A stretch of DNA of 64,000 nucleotides from Microbulbifer sp. Q7 (GCF_001639145.1 NZ_LROY01000002.1:2078501-2142500); one strand, 5' to 3'. Positions 19,993 to 29,593 are shown, counted from the stretch's first letter. Made by a program: numbers and translations. The notes: a model not told the origin generated them from the sequence alone.

Positions 19993-21306
19993 ATGGACAA
20001 GCAACTTTTCAGTGAACACCTGGCCACGCTGCGCAAGCGCTACGACGAGATCCTCGAGCAGTGCGGGTTCGAGACCCTGAATGTGTTCAGCGGTGCGCCT
20101 TCGGTGCAGTTCCTCGACGACAATTACTACCCGTTTCGCGTCAACCCCCAGTTCAAGGCCCTGGTACCGGTTACCGACAACCCCCACAGCTGGGTCGTCT
20201 ATCGCCGGGGCCAAAAGCCCAAGCTGCTGTTCTACCGCCCGGTGGACTTCTGGCACTACGTGCCGCCCGCCCCCCAGACCTTCTGGAGCGACGATTACGA
20301 TATCGAGCTGCTGGCCAAGCCGGAAGAGGCCAAGGCGTTTTTGAACGGGGAAGATGCCGCGTTTATCGGCGAAACCGGCAAACTCGAAGGCTGGGACATC
20401 GGCGAGCGCAACCCGCAACACCTGATCGACCGCCTGCACTGGGCGCGCGCCTACAAGACACCGTATGAGTTCGCCTGCCTGCGGGAAGCCAACCGCATCG
20501 CGGTGCGCGCGCACAAGGCCGCGGAAGACGCCTTCCGTGCAGGTGCCAGCGAATTTGACATCAACCTGGCCTACCTGCAGGCGGCGGGCCAGGGCGAAAA
20601 TACCATGCCCTACGGCAACATTGTGGGCCTCAACGAGCACGGTGCCATCCTGCACTACACCCATCTTTCCACCGAGCGGTTGCCGGAGAGCGAGCGTCGC
20701 AGCTTCCTGATCGACGCCGGTGCCGACTGTAACGGCTACTGCGCCGACATCACCCGCTCGTATGCGTATCGCGATGGCGAGTTCGCGGAGCTGGTGGCGG
20801 CAATGCACGAGAAAGAGCAGGAACTGGTGGCGGGCCTCACCCCGGGCGCCTCTTATGTGGACCTGCACCGCAGCTGCCACCACAAGGTCGGCGAGCTGCT
20901 GCAGCAGTTCGGTGTGATCAAGACCGCCCCGGAGAGCGCGGTGGAATCCGGACTCACCGGCACCTTCATGCCCCACGGCCTGGGCCATTTCCTCGGCCTG
21001 CAGGTGCACGACGTGGGTGGTCACCAGACCGCGCCGGAAGGCGGCACCACCCCGCCGCCGAAGGAATTCCCGTTCCTGCGCACCACCCGTACCATCGAGG
21101 AAAACCAAGTGTTTACCATCGAGCCGGGGCTGTACTTTATCGAGAGCCTGCTGGCGGACCTGAAAGAGTCGCAACTGGCGGATGAAGTGAACTGGGACAA
21201 GGTGGAAAAGCTGCGTCCGTTCGGCGGCGTGCGTATCGAGGACAACCTGATTGTGCATGCCGACCGCGTGGAAAACATGACGCGGGATTGCGAAGCGGAT
21301 CAGTAA
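19993..21306 (+). CDS. pepQ: Xaa-Pro dipeptidase
   Basis: This 437-residue cytoplasmic metallopeptidase of the M24 pita-bread fold splits dipeptides with a C-terminal proline. The expected two-metal ligands can be seen: Asp residues in LIDAGADCNGYCADITRSYAY, His in HGLGHFLGLQVHD, Glu in FTIEPGLYF and Glu in GVRIEDN. The length matches E. coli PepQ. The start at 19993 is supported by a good AGGGG ribosome binding site (TAGGGGTTTTATG). The same fold can act on organophosphates in some homologues, but nothing here points to that. Confidence 0.95.
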   Translation: MDKQLFSEHLATLRKRYDEILEQCGFETLNVFSGAPSVQFLDDNYYPFRVNPQFKALVPVTDNPHSWVVYRRGQKPKLLFYRPVDFWHYVPPAPQTFWSDDYDIELLAKPEEAKAFLNGEDAAFIGETGKLEGWDIGERNPQHLIDRLHWARAYKTPYEFACLREANRIAVRAHKAAEDAFRAGASEFDINLAYLQAAGQGENTMPYGNIVGLNEHGAILHYTHLSTERLPESERRSFLIDAGADCNGYCADITRSYAYRDGEFAELVAAMHEKEQELVAGLTPGASYVDLHRSCHHKVGELLQQFGVIKTAPESAVESGLTGTFMPHGLGHFLGLQVHDVGGHQTAPEGGTTPPPKEFPFLRTTRTIEENQVFTIEPGLYFIESLLADLKESQLADEVNWDKVEKLRPFGGVRIEDNLIVHADRVENMTRDCEADQ

Positions 21307-21320
21307 CGTTTTCCACAGGC

Positions 21321-21347
21321 AAAAAAAAGCCCTCTGTAAAGAGGGCT
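21321..21347 (-). terminator. Terminator for the permease gene
   Basis: A 7-bp stem (AGCCCTC/GAGGGCT) has its T-run on the minus strand, so it ends the transcript of the sugar permease gene coming from the right. A second palindrome, TATCCCGC...GCGGGATA, lies at about 21351-21376. Confidence 0.8.
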
Positions 21348-21442
21348 GGTATCCCGCAGGATAACCCGCGGGATACATAGTCGTCGTGACAAACGAATAG
21401 GATTCGGCGCATCCTCGCCGGGTGCGCACTAGCAGATGCGCA

Positions 21443-22765
21443 TTACCAGGTGCGCATTTTGTGCCCTTTCAGCGCGTAAAACAGAATGAACAGGTAACAG
21501 GGTAGCGCCACCCAGTAGCCGGTCTGGAAGGTGCCAGACACCTCCGAGAGTTTGCCGAAAATCAGCGGAATAATGGCGCCCCCGGCAATACCCATGATCA
21601 GTAGCGCAGAGCCCTGCGCGGTAAAGCGCCCCAGGCCGTCCAGCGCCAGCGGCCAGACCGTTGGCCACACCAGCGCGTGTGCCAGCCCCATCAGCGCCAC
21701 AAAGAACACCGAGTCAGGAATCACCGGAATACCCGTCCAGCCCCAGAGTGTGGACGCCAGCGCGGTACTCTCGGCCGAGCTGAATAGCACCCCCAGTACA
21801 CACAGGGCACCGGCAATCGCCGAGCCGGTCAGCGCCTGCTGCTGGCTGATCCAGCGGGGAATACAGAACACGCCCAGCAGGTAGCCCACCACCATAAACA
21901 CCATGGTGTATGAGGTGAGCGAGGAAAAGTGTGCAACACCGGTCTCCTCGCCATACAGACCGATGGTGTCGCCGGCAATCACCTCAACACCCACGTAGGC
22001 AAACAGGGCCAGTGCCCCCAGCACCACCTGCGGGAACTGCCACACACCGGAGCGGCCATCGTCTTCGCCGCCGGTGTTTTCTTCGATTTCCGGCAACCCG
22101 GAAAACTTGATCAGCCCCACCAGCAGAAACAGCAGGCCGGACATATACAGATACGGCGTGATCAGGCGATTGGCGACGGCGTCCATCATTTCCGCGCGCG
22201 CTTCACCACTCAGCTGGGACACCGCCTGGGTATTGAAGTCGGACAACCCCGACAGCACCAGCGCGGTAAACACCAGCGGCGCCAGCACCCCGGCGCTTTT
22301 GTTGATGATGCCCATAATGGCGATACGGGTGGCCGCACTTTCCACCGGGCCAATCTTGACCACGTACGGGTTGGACGCGGTCTGCAGAATGGTCAGGCCG
22401 GCACCCAGCCCAAACAGCCCCAGCAGGAAAATGGCATAACTGCCGGTCTGCGCCGCCGGAATAAACACCAGTGCCGCCACCCCCATAATGCCGAGCCCCA
22501 GTGCCATACCGTTGCGGTAACCGGTGCGGCGCAGGATGTACGACATGGGCAGGGCCATCACCGTATAGGCGATATAAAACACAAAAGTGACGAACAGAGC
22601 CTCAAATTCATTCAGATTGCAAAGAATCTTCAGGAATGGAATCAGCGACCCGTTCAGCCAGGTCACAAACCCGAAAATGAAAAACAGCATGCCGATGATC
22701 GCCATCGGTAACAGGCTGCTTTTACGGGCGGTCGGAACATTTTGCTGCACGGTTACGGTACTCAC
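21443..22765 (-). CDS. FucP/NagP-type MFS sugar permease (probable GalNAc permease)
   Basis: This inner-membrane proton symporter of the FGHS family (FucP, glucose/galactose MFS, NagP) has 440 residues and about twelve hydrophobic segments. It begins with the typical PMAIIGMLFFIFGFVTWLNG and continues with LVTFVFYIAYTVMALPMSYI-like helices. I chose the GTG at 22765: it is preceded by a GGGGG ribosome-binding stretch at suitable distance, whereas a start at 22804 adds 13 non-family residues and falls inside the upstream terminator. Its neighbours (TonB receptor, GH109 enzyme, aga genes) make GalNAc the likely substrate, but other amino sugars are possible. A hairpin terminator separates it from the receptor gene upstream. 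Confidence 0.88.
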   Translation of the reverse strand: MSTVTVQQNVPTARKSSLLPMAIIGMLFFIFGFVTWLNGSLIPFLKILCNLNEFEALFVTFVFYIAYTVMALPMSYILRRTGYRNGMALGLGIMGVAALVFIPAAQTGSYAIFLLGLFGLGAGLTILQTASNPYVVKIGPVESAATRIAIMGIINKSAGVLAPLVFTALVLSGLSDFNTQAVSQLSGEARAEMMDAVANRLITPYLYMSGLLFLLVGLIKFSGLPEIEENTGGEDDGRSGVWQFPQVVLGALALFAYVGVEVIAGDTIGLYGEETGVAHFSSLTSYTMVFMVVGYLLGVFCIPRWISQQQALTGSAIAGALCVLGVLFSSAESTALASTLWGWTGIPVIPDSVFFVALMGLAHALVWPTVWPLALDGLGRFTAQGSALLIMGIAGGAIIPLIFGKLSEVSGTFQTGYWVALPCYLFILFYALKGHKMRTW

Positions 22766-22782
22766 GTTGCCCCCAGGTAATG

Positions 22783-22814
22783 CAAAAAAATCCCGGCTCC
22801 GCACGGAGCCGGGT
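22783..22814 (-). terminator. Terminator between TonB receptor and permease genes
   Basis: A perfect 9-bp stem (CCCGGCTCC/GGAGCCGGG, loop of four) is followed on the minus strand by ATTTTTTT. It lies in the 63 bases between the receptor stop and the permease GTG. It would end or attenuate the receptor transcript before the permease. Confidence 0.88.
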
Positions 22815-22828
22815 TATAAGGAGGAAGT

Positions 22829-25660
22829 TTAAAAGTTCGCGCTGAGCCCCAGGTTAAACAGGCGGCCATAGCGGGTCAGGTGGCTGACCTGGTCCGGGCG
22901 CATCACATAACCCCAGTTACGCTCGTTGGTAATGTTGTTCACACTCAGGCTGAGATTGAAGTTGTCGGTCAGATCGTAATCCGCGCTGAAATCCAGCTGC
23001 CCGTACTCCGCATCCCAGCTGGGGCCACCCCAGGCGGCCGGGTTGGTCAGGACCTTGCCACGCCAGTTGTACGCCAGCCGCGCCTGTGCACGATCCTGCT
23101 CGTAGTACACCACCGCGTTGTACGAGTTCTTGGGCATGCCGACAAAGGGCAGGCCTTCTTGGCGGCGCTCGGCATTGTCGTACTCACTATCCACATAGGT
23201 ATAGTTCATCTGCACGCCCAGACCATCGAACGGGGCGGGCAGCAGATCGCTCAGGGACTGCTGGTAGGTCAGCTCAAGGCCGCGCACCATGGCGCCCTCG
23301 TCACCGTTGAGTGCGCTGTACACCTCAAACTCGTAGCCGTCAATTTCGCGCACGCCGTTGCGACCGTATTCGGTAAAGGACTCGATATCCTTGAAGTACA
23401 CAGTGGCGGTCAGCGCGCCGTAATCGGAGAAGTACCACTCCAGCGCCGTATCCAGCTGGTTGGCGCGCATGGGCTCCAGCCCCGGGTTGGCGGTGTGCAG
23501 CTCAAACTCGTTCAGGTCGATATAGCTGTAGGCCTTCAGCGAGTCGATGCTGGGGCGGGTAATCACGCGGCCGGCGCTGAGGCGATACACCAGCTCGTCG
23601 TTCAATTCCCACTTCAGGTTCATGCTGGGCAGCGCATCCAGGTAAGAATCCTGGTACTCGATGCGGTACTGGTAGTCCGCCATTTTGCCCACCACCTTGA
23701 TACCGGTGACGTTGTCGGGATCGTCATCCTGCTCGAAGCGCACCGCATCCGGGTCCAGTGAGTAACCGGCACTGTTCACGGTGGTTTCGACTACACGCAC
23801 ACCGAAATTGGCAGTGAGCGGGCGGTCCAGTACTTCGGTTTCCAGATCTGCCTGCAGGTACGCGGCCAGGGTGGATTCCCCCAGATCAAACGACTGGGTG
23901 GGCTGATAGGTGGCGCGCACCATGGCCGCCGCTTCCGGGCTGATGCTTTCGTAGAAGGCCATCAGCTTGTCGTAGTCGAAGCTCGCCCACGGCAGCGGAT
24001 GCTTGCCCGGCTCGCCGTCGAGGAAATCGTCAAAGCGCGGCTGGCGCAATACGTCGGCGGGCAAACGGAAGAACTTCAGGCCATTGATAATTTCTACCGT
24101 CGACAGGTCCGGATCAAAATCCGGATAGTGCTCAAAATAATCGCCGCCGTTACTGAACATGGACGCATTTTCAGAAGCGAAGGTCAGCCGGGATTTGCTC
24201 TGGTCCCCGTAATTCACACCGAATTTTACCGAGCTGATCAGGTCGCCCATGGGCGCCCAGTCCGCGTCCAGGCGAATCTCGGACACCGCATCGCTGATGG
24301 TATTGCCCGAGTTATAGCTGTAGTGCGCTCCAAACGGGGAGGTGTGCGACAGCGCGGGATCCATGGTGATGTCCGGCAGCAGGTTGTTGCCGGAGCCATC
24401 GATGCGTACCTCATCCACAAATCCGCGTGCAACCACATAGCGGTTGTCGCCGGTGTTGCGAATTTCCGACTCCGAGTGCGACACATCCAGGGATACACGG
24501 AAATCGTCGCGAATATCCCAGGCCACATTGGTGCCCACCTGATAGGTTTCGGTGTTGCGCGGTACCGAGGTATTCAGCAGCTCCACCATGGCGCCATCGG
24601 TCAGCGTCACCGCATTGACCAGACCGTTTTCGTCGAAGCCGAGGTCGCCGACACTGGGCACACCCGGTGTCCACCACTCGTCGTAAGTCACGAAGGAAAT
24701 CTGGTACTCCTCGCCATTGGTATCGTAGGCGGAGTAGATAGAATCGAAGTTCACTTCGATGTCGTCGCGCGGACGCCACTGCAACGCGAGGCTGACACCG
24801 GTGCGCTCACGGGTATCCTGCCAGTTGCGGTACTGCACGTAACCGGGCAGCGTGGTGCCGTACTCGTTGTCGACTTCCGGATCGAATTCCCCGTCGCCGT
24901 CCACGTCTTCGCGCACGGTCATCCAGTCTTCGGCGCCTTCGTTGTAGAAGCCGCTGCCGTAGTAGCCATCGGTGCGCAGGGTGCGCTCGGAATACACCCC
25001 GGTCAGCAGGGCACCGAAGGTGCCATCAAAAAACGTATTGCTCACCAGGAACGACGCCTGCGGATTCATGTCCTGGGTGCGATCTTCGTAAATCCCCTTG
25101 AGCGACCCCTGCATGACCAGGCCGGGGAAATCCATCGGACGGCGGGTGCGGATATTGATCACCGAACCGATGCCGCCCTCCTGGGTCTCCGCCACCGGCG
25201 ACTTGTAGACTTCCACCCCTTTCAACAACTCTGCTGCAATCAGGTCGTAGTTGAAATCGCGGCTGCTGTGCTCGGACGCCATGCGGCGACCGTTGATGGT
25301 GGTCACGTTGTAGTCGCCGCCCAGGCCGCGCACCGTCACCTTCTGCCCCTCGCCCCCGTTGCGGGTGATGGTGATACCGCTCATGCGCTGCAGGGCTTCG
25401 GCAATATTCTGGTCCGGGAACTTGCCGATATCTTCCGCAACGATGGAATCGACAACATTCACGGCATCGCGCTTGATATCCAGGGAGTTCTTGATACTAC
25501 TGCGGATACCCGTTACCTGAACTTCTTCCACGGTTTCGGTGGCCGGGCCTTCAAAAATATCTTCCGCTTCCTGAGTGTCCACGTCCTGCGCCACGGCCTG
25601 AGATGCCATGACCAGTGCCCCGATTACCAGGCTGAGCGTCGTTCTTTTGTTGTCGAGCAT
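22829..25660 (-). CDS. TonB-dependent outer-membrane receptor for glycans
   Basis: This 943-residue receptor has an N-terminal signal peptide (SLVIGALVMASQAVAQ), a TonB box-like EEVQVTGIR, a plug domain (DQNIAEALQRMSGITITRNG and VRGLGGDYNVTTINGRRM), and a 22-strand-type barrel ending in the terminal phenylalanine (LFNLGLSANF). It fits the carbohydrate-associated receptor group common in Xanthomonas/Caulobacter and marine gammaproteobacteria. Position between the GH109 enzyme gene and the sugar permease gene indicates import of GalNAc-containing oligosaccharides across the outer membrane. TCGTTTC at about 25764, upstream of its start, resembles the operators in front of agaR. The 174-base gap to the GH109 gene contains a GC-rich palindrome at about 25810-25831. 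Confidence 0.93.
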   Translation of the reverse strand: MLDNKRTTLSLVIGALVMASQAVAQDVDTQEAEDIFEGPATETVEEVQVTGIRSSIKNSLDIKRDAVNVVDSIVAEDIGKFPDQNIAEALQRMSGITITRNGGEGQKVTVRGLGGDYNVTTINGRRMASEHSSRDFNYDLIAAELLKGVEVYKSPVAETQEGGIGSVINIRTRRPMDFPGLVMQGSLKGIYEDRTQDMNPQASFLVSNTFFDGTFGALLTGVYSERTLRTDGYYGSGFYNEGAEDWMTVREDVDGDGEFDPEVDNEYGTTLPGYVQYRNWQDTRERTGVSLALQWRPRDDIEVNFDSIYSAYDTNGEEYQISFVTYDEWWTPGVPSVGDLGFDENGLVNAVTLTDGAMVELLNTSVPRNTETYQVGTNVAWDIRDDFRVSLDVSHSESEIRNTGDNRYVVARGFVDEVRIDGSGNNLLPDITMDPALSHTSPFGAHYSYNSGNTISDAVSEIRLDADWAPMGDLISSVKFGVNYGDQSKSRLTFASENASMFSNGGDYFEHYPDFDPDLSTVEIINGLKFFRLPADVLRQPRFDDFLDGEPGKHPLPWASFDYDKLMAFYESISPEAAAMVRATYQPTQSFDLGESTLAAYLQADLETEVLDRPLTANFGVRVVETTVNSAGYSLDPDAVRFEQDDDPDNVTGIKVVGKMADYQYRIEYQDSYLDALPSMNLKWELNDELVYRLSAGRVITRPSIDSLKAYSYIDLNEFELHTANPGLEPMRANQLDTALEWYFSDYGALTATVYFKDIESFTEYGRNGVREIDGYEFEVYSALNGDEGAMVRGLELTYQQSLSDLLPAPFDGLGVQMNYTYVDSEYDNAERRQEGLPFVGMPKNSYNAVVYYEQDRAQARLAYNWRGKVLTNPAAWGGPSWDAEYGQLDFSADYDLTDNFNLSLSVNNITNERNWGYVMRPDQVSHLTRYGRLFNLGLSANF

Positions 25661-25834
25661 AATCGTTTACCCAATGTCGTTTTTATAAGTCGTGGTGGAG
25701 GTTGGGCACAGCACACAAACGGCAGGCGTACAGCGGCCCCTTCGCCTTATTGCAGGCAAATAATCGTTTCAAAATGGAGAGAAAAAGCCTTCCCTGGCGA
25801 GATGGTCAGGGCGGGCAGCAGGCCCGCCCGTACA

Positions 25835-27208
25835 TCAACTTACAATGCCCAGCGGTGCAGCGGTTTTCCACACGCCGCGGGTAAAGTCCGGGAAGTCCTT
25901 ACTGTTGCCGCGGTCTTTCACCGAAGCTTCCGACAGCGGGGTGACCGCAGACCAGGCCGCTGCATCGTACACGTCCTGATCCAGTGGCTGGCCGTTGCGC
26001 AGGCAGTAGACCATGCGCCAGAACATCAGGAAGTCCATACCGCCGTGACCGCCGTTACGCTCGGCTACTTCGCCCATGCGGCGCCACAGCGGGTGGTCGT
26101 ACTTGTCGTACCAGTAATCCATGTCGTAGTCCCACTCGTGGTAGCTCTTGCGACCACCTTTCTCCAGGGCGATGCGGTTGGGGAAGCCGGCGAAGACGCC
26201 GTTGGTGCCCTGAATGTGGTTGTGACGGGTGTACGGACGCGGTGTCGTGGTGTCGTGCTGGACCATGATGGTGCGGCCCTTCACGGTCTTGATCAGGCTG
26301 GTGTTAATGTCACCGGCGATGTATTCCACCTGGTTGCGCAGGTGATCCGCCGGGAACTCGCGCTCGGCGTAAGCGGCGCGGCCGAGGGCCGGGCTGCTCA
26401 TGGAGGTGAGATAGTCGAAGCGGTCGCCGCGGTTGATGTTCATGTACTGGGCAACCGGGCCCAGGCCGTGAGTGGGGTACAGGTTGGCATCGCGCATGGC
26501 GTGCCACTGGGTGCGCCAGGAGCCGGTCTTGCGGTGCACTTCCTTCATCTGCCAGCGCAGCTCGTGAATGTAGGAGGCCTCGCCGTGCAGCAGGTCGCCA
26601 AACAGGCCCATGCGCACCATGTTCAATGCCATCAGCTCGTCGCGGCCGTAGCACACGTTCTCGAGCATCATGCAGTTCTTCTGGGTCTTCTCCGCGGTAT
26701 CGACCAGCTGCCAGCACTCTTCCACGGTCACTGCCGCCGGTACTTCCACCATGGCGTGCTTGCCGCTGAGCATGGTTTCCACCGACATGGGCGCGTGCCA
26801 GCGCCAGGGGGTGGAGATGATCACGATATCGATATCGTTGTGGTCCAGCAGGTCGCGGTAAGAGTGCTCGTTCTTGCCGTAGGCGGCGGGCTTGGGCAGG
26901 CCCTTGCTGGTGACCAGGTTGACCGCGCGCTCCAGCACCAGCGGGTCGGTGTCACAGATCGCCTTGATTTCGACGCCATCGATGTTGCAGAAGTGCTTTA
27001 CCGCACCCACGCCGCGCTCACCGACGCCAATAAAGCCCACGCGTACCGTGTCCATCGGCGGTACAACCAGCCCCATGACCGACTTCTGGCCCTTGGGTGC
27101 CAGCAGGTTGTTACCGGTGGCGGCATTGGTGGCACAGCCCGCGGCAGTGGCGGCAGCGGCCGCAGTCAGGCCGGCTTTCAGAAACTTTCGACGATCGATT
27201 TGGCTCAT
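25835..27208 (-). CDS. GH109-type Gfo/Idh/MocA enzyme (probable alpha-N-acetylgalactosaminidase), Tat lipoprotein
   Basis: This 457-residue NAD-dependent enzyme belongs to the Gfo/Idh/MocA fold. The Rossmann motif [16 protein letters not shown] is at about residues 57-72. Motifs [19 protein letters not shown] and [20 protein letters not shown] match what I know of glycoside hydrolase family 109, whose members remove terminal alpha-GalNAc (blood-group A antigen type). The N-terminus is a twin-arginine signal ([21 protein letters not shown]) ending in a cysteine that fits a lipobox, so it should be a folded, NAD-loaded, membrane-anchored periplasmic or surface lipoprotein. It lies divergent from agaR and next to the TonB receptor. 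A generic secreted dehydrogenase is the alternative, but the cluster supports GH109. Confidence 0.88.
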   Translation of the reverse strand: MSQIDRRKFLKAGLTAAAAATAAGCATNAATGNNLLAPKGQKSVMGLVVPPMDTVRVGFIGVGERGVGAVKHFCNIDGVEIKAICDTDPLVLERAVNLVTSKGLPKPAAYGKNEHSYRDLLDHNDIDIVIISTPWRWHAPMSVETMLSGKHAMVEVPAAVTVEECWQLVDTAEKTQKNCMMLENVCYGRDELMALNMVRMGLFGDLLHGEASYIHELRWQMKEVHRKTGSWRTQWHAMRDANLYPTHGLGPVAQYMNINRGDRFDYLTSMSSPALGRAAYAEREFPADHLRNQVEYIAGDINTSLIKTVKGRTIMVQHDTTTPRPYTRHNHIQGTNGVFAGFPNRIALEKGGRKSYHEWDYDMDYWYDKYDHPLWRRMGEVAERNGGHGGMDFLMFWRMVYCLRNGQPLDQDVYDAAAWSAVTPLSEASVKDRGNSKDFPDFTRGVWKTAAPLGIVS

Positions 27209-27305
27209 TTATTGTGTACCTCAAAACCTGCTAAACGGTGATCTCTGTGTGGGGCTGACAATAACCAAGCGAAACTGACGCATCAACAAAAAAACGCTTC
27301 AAAAA

Positions 27306-27435
27306 CTTTCGTTTCCACATCGAAAAAACTGTAATTCGCGCCGATATAAACTAATAAATTATTGATTTATAAGCACAAATAAGAAACGAAAGGCCCTGAA
27401 AAATAAATTTGATTTGAAAGCTTATGAAAGTTTCG
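27306..27435. promoter_or_regulatory. Cluster of AgaR-like operators in the GH109/agaR divergent promoter
   Basis: CTTTCGTTTC at 27306-27315 and its exact reverse complement GAAACGAAAG at 27383-27392 flank an AT-rich stretch. Just upstream of agaR, TGAAAG is repeated directly at 27415 and 27425 (10-base period, one helical turn) and runs into GAAAGTTTCG at 27426-27435. The TTTC-GTTTC core resembles what I recall of the E. coli AgaR operator consensus. Repression of both divergent transcripts by the neighbouring DeoR-type protein is inferred. Confidence 0.65.
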
Positions 27436-27469
27436 TAGAATGCACATCTGATTTCATCAAGGACGTCAC

Positions 27470-28240
27470 ATGACAGCCAATACCATTGAGCGTAGACACG
27501 ACATCGTCCAGGCGACGATTGATGCCGGCCGTGTGCAGGTGCCGGAGCTCGCCGAGAAATATGGCGTTTCCACCGTAACCATCCGCGGCGACCTCAATTA
27601 TCTGCACCAGAAGGGGCTGCTGGTGCGCACCCGCGGTGGCGCCGTGGCCAGCAACCGGGTGAGCCCGGAGCTTTCCGTGCGCGAAAAGGTCACGGAGCAC
27701 CTGGATATCAAGCGCCGTATCGCCGCCACCGCCGCCCGCGAAGTCCGCGAGCAGGACACCATCATCCTGGATTCCGGCACCACCACTGCGGAGATCGCCA
27801 GCGAGCTGCAACACTTCCGCCGCCTTGTGGTGATGACCAACGGCCTCAACGTGGCGCAGAAACTGGTGGATGCAGAGGGCGTGGAAGTGCTGATGACCGG
27901 TGGCTCCCTGCGCAAGAAGTCGCTGTCCTTTTATGGCCGCGCCGCGGAAGACGCCCTGCAGTGCTACCACTTCGACAAGGTATTCCTGGGTGTGGACGGC
28001 ATCGACTTCCAGGGGGGCATCACCACCCACTTCGAATACGAAGCCAACCTGAACCGCCTGATGTGCAAGGTCGCCCGGCAGGTGATTGCGGTGACCGACT
28101 CCTCCAAGTTCAAGCGCTCCGGGGTGCACAAGATCTGCGACTTTTCCGACATCGACATTCTCATCACCGACCAGGGGATTCCCGAGGCATTCCATGAGGC
28201 GTTGACCGATGCCGGGGTCAGGGTCGTGATCGTCGACTGA
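27470..28240 (+). CDS. agaR: DeoR-family transcriptional repressor, AgaR-like
   Basis: This 256-residue regulator has an N-terminal DeoR helix-turn-helix (VPELAEKYGVSTVTIRGDLN, about residues 22-42). A sugar-phosphate sensing domain follows, with LDSGTTTAEIAS, TNGLNVAQKL and DKVFLGVDGID. These are hallmarks of the GlpR/AgaR type, which responds to phosphorylated intermediates. The ATG at 27470 has a good AGGA site. It heads the gene row kbaZ-agaS-agaK-agaA on the plus strand and is divergent from the GH109 gene. It probably represses the whole cluster until an amino-sugar or tagatose phosphate is present. Confidence 0.9.
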   Translation: MTANTIERRHDIVQATIDAGRVQVPELAEKYGVSTVTIRGDLNYLHQKGLLVRTRGGAVASNRVSPELSVREKVTEHLDIKRRIAATAAREVREQDTIILDSGTTTAEIASELQHFRRLVVMTNGLNVAQKLVDAEGVEVLMTGGSLRKKSLSFYGRAAEDALQCYHFDKVFLGVDGIDFQGGITTHFEYEANLNRLMCKVARQVIAVTDSSKFKRSGVHKICDFSDIDILITDQGIPEAFHEALTDAGVRVVIVD

Positions 28241-28302
28241 ATCGCGGCCCGGCAGGGGTCACCCTGCGGGCGCGTCAAATACTCAGACAACAAGGATTTA
28301 CC

Positions 28303-29577
28303 ATGCTGCAAGAATTGATAAGAGCCAACCTGGGAGGGGAAGCGCGCGGGATTTACGCCATCTGCTCCGCCCACGGCCTGGTGCTTGAGGCAGCCATGGA
28401 GCAGGCACTGGCGGACGACTCGCCCCTGCTCATCGAGGCCACCGCCAACCAGGTCAACCAGTTCGGCGGCTATACCGGGATGCAACCGGCAGACTTTTTC
28501 GACTACGTGGCAACCCTGGCCGAGCGCACCGGGCTGGATGCGAGCCGCATTATTCTCGGCGGAGACCATCTGGGGCCGGTGTGCTGGCAGAAAGAGCCTG
28601 CCGCGGAGGCCATGACCAAGGCGCGCGACCTGATCGACGCCTACGTCACCGCCGGCTTCAGCAAGATCCACCTGGACTGCAGCATGCCCTGTGCAGACGA
28701 TGTGCTGCCGCTGGCAGACGCGGTGATTGCTGCGCGTGCCGCTGACCTGTGCCGCACCGCAGAGGACGCCGCCGCACGCTGCGGCAAGTCCGGGCAGGTG
28801 GTGTACGTGATTGGCACTGAAGTGCCGCCGCCCGGTGGCGCCAAGGAAGCCATTACCGAGCTGGAAGTGACCCGGCCAGAGCACGCCCGCAACACCATTG
28901 AACTGCACCAGCGCGCCTTTGCCGAGCGCGGCCTCGATGCCGCCTGGTCACGGGTTGTGGGCCTGGTAGTGCAGCCCGGCGTGGAGTTCGATCACACCGC
29001 CATCATCGACTACCAGCCACACAAGGCCACCGAACTGAAAGCCCTGGCCCAAAAAACCGGCGGGATCGCCTTTGAAGCGCATTCCACCGATTACCAGACC
29101 GACGCCGCCTACCAGCAACTGGTGCGCGACCACTTCGCCATCCTGAAAGTGGGCCCGCAGCTGACCTTTGCCCTGCGCGAAGCCCTGTTCGCCCTCAGCT
29201 ATATCGAAGATGAGCTGCCGGGCATTGGGAAGAAGTCCAACCTGCGCGCGGTCTGCGAAGCGCGCATGCAGGCGCAACCGGGTTACTGGCAGAGTTTCTA
29301 CGAGGTGGCACCAGAGCAGCAGCCGCTTTACCGACGCTATAGTTACAGTGACCGCATCCGCTACTACTGGCCGGACGACGCGGTCACTGCTGCGGTGAAC
29401 ACCCTGCTGGACAACCTCTCGGGCGCACCGATACCGCTGCCCCTGCTGAGCCAGTTTTTCCCCCAGGAATACCACCTGGTCCGCGAGGGCCAGCTCGAAA
29501 ACGCACCGCGCGCACTGATCAAAGCGCGTATTCGCCAGGTCACCGCCGCCTATGCCAACGCCTGCTGGAAGCAGTAG
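28303..29577 (+). CDS. kbaZ: Tagatose-1,6-bisphosphate aldolase accessory subunit family (KbaZ/GatZ/AgaZ)
   Basis: This 424-residue protein is of the KbaZ/GatZ family. Family motifs are clear: GIYAICSAHGLVLEAA at the N-terminus, LIEATANQVNQFGGYTGM, ILGGDHLGP, and IHLDCSMPCADD. In enterics this subunit stabilises the catalytic class II aldolase KbaY/GatY, which splits tagatose-1,6-bisphosphate. No KbaY homologue is found in this window. I recall a proposal that stand-alone AgaZ proteins in other gammaproteobacteria supply the tagatose-6-phosphate kinase step; I cannot decide this from sequence. It is 62 bases after agaR and 16 bases before agaS, so it is likely within one operon. Confidence 0.9.
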   Translation: MLQELIRANLGGEARGIYAICSAHGLVLEAAMEQALADDSPLLIEATANQVNQFGGYTGMQPADFFDYVATLAERTGLDASRIILGGDHLGPVCWQKEPAAEAMTKARDLIDAYVTAGFSKIHLDCSMPCADDVLPLADAVIAARAADLCRTAEDAAARCGKSGQVVYVIGTEVPPPGGAKEAITELEVTRPEHARNTIELHQRAFAERGLDAAWSRVVGLVVQPGVEFDHTAIIDYQPHKATELKALAQKTGGIAFEAHSTDYQTDAAYQQLVRDHFAILKVGPQLTFALREALFALSYIEDELPGIGKKSNLRAVCEARMQAQPGYWQSFYEVAPEQQPLYRRYSYSDRIRYYWPDDAVTAAVNTLLDNLSGAPIPLPLLSQFFPQEYHLVREGQLENAPRALIKARIRQVTAAYANACWKQ

Positions 29578-29593
29578 TACAGGACCAATAAAG

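Noticed and set aside
19933..21429. A minus-strand frame of 498 codons opposite pepQ
   Set aside because: Antisense shadow of pepQ with no recognisable domains.
23999..27241. A plus-strand open frame of 1080 codons antisense to the TonB receptor and GH109 genes
   Set aside because: It lies opposite two well-supported genes and runs through their intergenic region. Its translation is rich in His, Val, Arg and Gln with no family motif, as expected of an antisense shadow in GC-rich DNA.
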